Assembly (NCBI GenBank): GCA_964441755.1 | Contig: CAYTVG010000003.1 | Span: 62,001 to 126,000, forward strand | Direction: 5' to 3' | DNA from: JAUMBM01 sp964441755 | GTDB lineage: Bacteria > Bacteroidota > Bacteroidia > Chitinophagales > Saprospiraceae | Length of the DNA: 64,000 bases | In this document: positions 61,318 to 64,000 of the stretch, piece after piece | Layout of the letters: every line of letters begins with the position of its first letter | Numbering within the stretch: the stretch's first letter is position 1 | Program-made: the position numbers and the translations under genes | Notes under the pieces: generated by a model | Told to the model about the DNA's origin: nothing | What the model saw: only the letters and a program-made list of their open reading frames with translations | The model's database searches: none

Positions 61318-63693
61318 TCAGTTTGCGCTACCAAAATAGTAGAGCAACACCGGGCAGGAAGATGTTATCGTTTGATAAGCAGCAGATCCCTTATAATCTC
61401 TGCTAAAGGGCAGGTAATACGACAGCACACGGCTGTTAAACTCCTCCCAGACTGCCGGATTGGCTTTCTCTTCCTGCTTTGACTTAGTCAGCAATAATAA
61501 TTCCCCTATGTGACCCAGCAGATAAGCTGCTTGTGCCTGCAGTTCTTTATCTGCCTCCAACGCAAGCAACTTGCTAAGGTAGCCTTTGGCGCGCTGCATC
61601 CCCAAATAATCATCGCGCTGTGCTGCTGCCGGCGGCAGATAAGCAGCCCTTGTTTCCTGACCTGTATCAGCCGCCCGCTTGCCATAAGCATACATCATCC
61701 AGCTGTTGCCATAGTAGCTGAAATTAAACCAGGCCACCCCCAATTCGAGCAGAGCCGTAGCCGCCTGCGCGGGATTTTTTACCCGCCGCGACTGCTCTTC
61801 AAGCCTCACTAATGCTTCCGCCGCAGCCAGTTTGCCGGGGAAGCCAGCCCCACTCTCCCGTTGCAGGTCGGCAAGTGCCGACAAGCGGAACGGATTCTTT
61901 TTCAGATAGGTCTCAAATTCGTAGGAAGACTGCCAAAAGGAGGGTGCAACCTGGGCAAAAGCCTGTCGTGCCTGCACATAGTCGGCACGGCGCAGCGCCA
62001 TAGTGCCTTTGAGATCCAGCAAAGCATTGCGGGAGGGTAGGGGGGCTGAAGCCAAAAAATATTCCCAATCGGACTTGTCGGGTTTGCCCAGTAATTCAAG
62101 CAACTGCTCAATCGCCTTCTCTCCGCCCGGCTCCCAGTCAAGAAACCGAAGCAGCTCGTAATAAGCGCTGTAATGATAATCATCTGCCTTCGGCAGATCC
62201 AATGAATAATTGTAGAAGCAGTAGGCCTCAGGCAGTTGTTTTTGTTGTAAAAAAGCATGGCTTATGAGCCTGTACACAGTGAGCTGGTCCCGGTAGCGAT
62301 AGCCGTCGGCTGCTGCTGCCTGCTGGCCTTGCCAGCTTTGCAGCAGCGACCAGAGTTCCTCCTGCGCCTTGGGCAGCGTCAGGTTTTTTTCAAAAATAGC
62401 TGCCAGCAGCAGCTCTTTGGTGAGCTGGCTGCGGACAGCCGCCGCAGGGCGTGCGCCGATGGCGGCCCAATGCCGACGCGCAGCGGCTATATCTTTTTTC
62501 AACAAAGCCAGATGCCCCAGCAGCAAGGCATACAAATCTCTGCCAAAGGCTTTGGGCGACATCTGCTGCAAGCTCGTGTACAAGGCATCTACATAGGCCT
62601 GATCGGCCTGCAGCTGCTGCTGTCGCAGGTCGGCAGCAATCCCTACCGGCAAGCCGGATGCAGGTTGTTGTGAGTTGGTACGACTCAGTTGCTCGCTGAA
62701 CAACCAGTCTTCAACTTTATTTATTTCTCTGACAAACAGAAGTTTAAGCAAAGGAAAATCCGCAACTGAGCCAGCAACGGACTGTATGGCTGGCAGCGCT
62801 TTTCCGGGTTCTTTGAGTGCTGCGAGGGTTTCTACCGATGCTCGCTCCAATGCACTACCGGCCATCGACAGCGCGGCCTCCGACTGGGTATTGTCGTACA
62901 ATTGGTAGGCGTGAATGCGCTTTTCCGGGCACTGCACAAATGAAATTGCTGCCAGCAGCGACCGCTCCGCGGCCTGAGGCGTCATTGCCGCTTTGTGGTG
63001 TAAAGCCCAACTAAAAATAATCGACGAATCGTCCTGCCGGGCTTTGGAAAAATAGGCTTTCCACACTTGGTCAAATTGCTCGCGATCTCCTCGATGCCTT
63101 GCCATCACTACATTCTGGTAAGCATAGCGCAGCACCAAAAAACTATCGTCAGTCGATTGGAGCTTATTGGCTGCCTGCTCCTGCAGCAGCCGAAGGCTTG
63201 CTGCCAACCGTGTCGTGTCGGCGGCCTGGCCGCTCCACGGATCCCGCAGCTGTCGCTGATGGGAAAAATGCTCGTAGCGTTTGGCCAACAGCAAGTAGCT
63301 GAGCGCAGCAGCCCGCGCCGGCTGCTGTAGCGCTTTCCAAAAAGCATTGTTGGCAAGCGCTGCGTCTACCGCGCCATCCAGCGCATGCTCCAGCCCGGCC
63401 AGATCCAGACCATACAGTACCGCATATACTTGTGACGCATGGATCGTAGGCCCCATATAACTTGCCCACTCAGCGCAATTGCGCAGGCGATCTTCACCTG
63501 CACTCATCTCTTCTGCCTGTAGCCGACCCGAAGCCGAATAAGCAAAAGGTTCGCAGGCATTTCCGGCCAATGAGGGACTCAGCAGAACAAGCTGGTAACT
63601 GTCAGGCCCGCTACCGGCCTGCTGTGCTGGCAACCTTACCGACAGGAACAGACATATGGCCAGCCAACCACAAAGCCCGCGGCTAGGGTGCAT
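61318..63693 (-). CDS. Large exported helical-repeat protein, unknown
   Basis: From Met at 63693 this is an exported protein of about 791 residues (signal peptide ending SVRLPAQQ) that I do not recognise. It is very rich in Ala, Leu and Gln, with repeated helix-like units (ALSYLLLAKRYEHFSHQRQL, DALYTSLQQMSPKAFGRDLYA, EALVRLEEQSRRVKNPAQAA), suggesting TPR-like solenoids, and has a C-terminal YLSKLLALEADKELQAQAAYLLGHI. It overlaps the preceding gene by 11 bases, indicating coupling. A start ten codons earlier (63723) is less likely as it would deepen the overlap. No function is proposed. Confidence 0.72.
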   Translation of the reverse strand: MHPSRGLCGWLAICLFLSVRLPAQQAGSGPDSYQLVLLSPSLAGNACEPFAYSASGRLQAEEMSAGEDRLRNCAEWASYMGPTIHASQVYAVLYGLDLAGLEHALDGAVDAALANNAFWKALQQPARAAALSYLLLAKRYEHFSHQRQLRDPWSGQAADTTRLAASLRLLQEQAANKLQSTDDSFLVLRYAYQNVVMARHRGDREQFDQVWKAYFSKARQDDSSIIFSWALHHKAAMTPQAAERSLLAAISFVQCPEKRIHAYQLYDNTQSEAALSMAGSALERASVETLAALKEPGKALPAIQSVAGSVADFPLLKLLFVREINKVEDWLFSEQLSRTNSQQPASGLPVGIAADLRQQQLQADQAYVDALYTSLQQMSPKAFGRDLYALLLGHLALLKKDIAAARRHWAAIGARPAAAVRSQLTKELLLAAIFEKNLTLPKAQEELWSLLQSWQGQQAAAADGYRYRDQLTVYRLISHAFLQQKQLPEAYCFYNYSLDLPKADDYHYSAYYELLRFLDWEPGGEKAIEQLLELLGKPDKSDWEYFLASAPLPSRNALLDLKGTMALRRADYVQARQAFAQVAPSFWQSSYEFETYLKKNPFRLSALADLQRESGAGFPGKLAAAEALVRLEEQSRRVKNPAQAATALLELGVAWFNFSYYGNSWMMYAYGKRAADTGQETRAAYLPPAAAQRDDYLGMQRAKGYLSKLLALEADKELQAQAAYLLGHIGELLLLTKSKQEEKANPAVWEEFNSRVLSYYLPFSRDYKGSAAYQTITSSCPVLLYYFGSAN

Positions 63694-64000
63694 AAAAAGC
63701 ATCCCACAACTGATCGATTCCATAATCCTGGATTTTTTGCGGATTCCAGTCGAAAAATATCAAGTTTGCAGCCGGTATAGCTGCTTTTAACTGCCGAACT
63801 CCTGTCATCAGCTCTTCGGCTGTAGCCTCATCTATACGCATCTCATCACCTGCACGTATGTATATACCCGCATAAGTAGTGTCTGCCAAAAATCTGAAGC
63901 GATTGTCCCGAACCTGTACGAGACCGGGGTCTGCCGAAGCTGATGCAAAATCAACTGCCCGCACAAGCCCCCTAAAACGACCGTCTCTGAATACTGCTCC
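63683..64000 (-). CDS. Partial gene cut by window edge, unknown
   Basis: The last 105 codons of a minus-strand gene are visible and open to the window edge. The sequence (RFRGLVRAVDFASASADPG, RIDEATAEELMTGVRQLKAA, LIFFDWNPQKIQDYGID near the end) looks like real protein but matches nothing I recognise. An internal GTG at 63964 could be mistaken for a start. Its TAG stop lies inside the start of the next gene. Confidence 0.6.
   Translation of the reverse strand, partial: GAVFRDGRFRGLVRAVDFASASADPGLVQVRDNRFRFLADTTYAGIYIRAGDEMRIDEATAEELMTGVRQLKAAIPAANLIFFDWNPQKIQDYGIDQLWDAFYAP

Overview
The window reads as a chromosomal segment of a Bacteroidota bacterium, most likely from the Saprospiria/Lewinella-like side of the phylum. 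The evidence is a SusC/SusD pair, three proteins ending in type IX secretion (T9SS) sorting domains, PorP/SprF and PorE-like T9SS parts, a MarR-YceI pair, a eukaryote-type GlnII, a DASH cryptochrome, and promoters of the Bacteroidota type TTG-N19/20-TAnnTTTG in front of both tRNAs and several genes. The class-level placement is inference.

Layout. 1-6.2 kb: a lipoprotein-type inorganic pyrophosphatase, a small lipoprotein, tRNA-Pro(CGG), a large TPR/beta-propeller/SPOR protein, purE and a LolC/E-like permease. 6.4-19.7 kb: a one-directional polysaccharide utilisation locus: secreted GH144-like enzyme, five-module jelly-roll protein, GH144-like lipoprotein, GH3 beta-glucosidase, SusC, SusD. The enzyme mix points to beta-1,2-glucan. 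19.7-31.8 kb: coaE, an overlapping PorP/SprF and OmpA pair, a SUI1 factor, proC, marR and yceI with matching palindromes upstream of both, a large sensor kinase, a deoxynucleoside kinase and a DASH cryptochrome. 32-41.1 kb: an oxidoreductase/lipoprotein/sugar-phosphate transferase operon, fabH, sucC, holA, glnA and glnB. 41.3-47.8 kb: an unknown helical protein, a secreted M43 metalloprotease, an intact ISKra4-type element with 21-bp perfect ends and an 8-bp target duplication, and tRNA-Arg(CCG). 47.8-55.8 kb: surface-glycan genes (flippase, capsule-type protein with a cysteine cluster, FkbM methyltransferase, GT4 glycosyltransferase, YfhO membrane protein). 55.9-64 kb: gpsA, dapB, an EEP-family phosphatase/nuclease, yidC and two unknown genes, the last cut by the window edge.

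How the genes fit together. The glycan locus combines surface capture (jelly-roll protein, SusD), endo-cleavage (two GH144-like enzymes), import (SusC) and final cleavage to glucose (GH3). Its secreted members and the metalloprotease need the T9SS, parts of which are encoded here. Housekeeping genes for purine, CoA, proline, lysine/peptidoglycan, fatty-acid and nitrogen metabolism lie between these blocks.

Non-coding structure is prominent. Many intergenic spaces, especially between convergent genes, hold long perfect or near-perfect palindromes (stems up to 29 bp). Two tandem hairpins lie inside the glycan locus, and a 15-bp perfect hairpin lies inside the start of the GT4 gene. I found no CRISPR array, rRNA gene or prophage.
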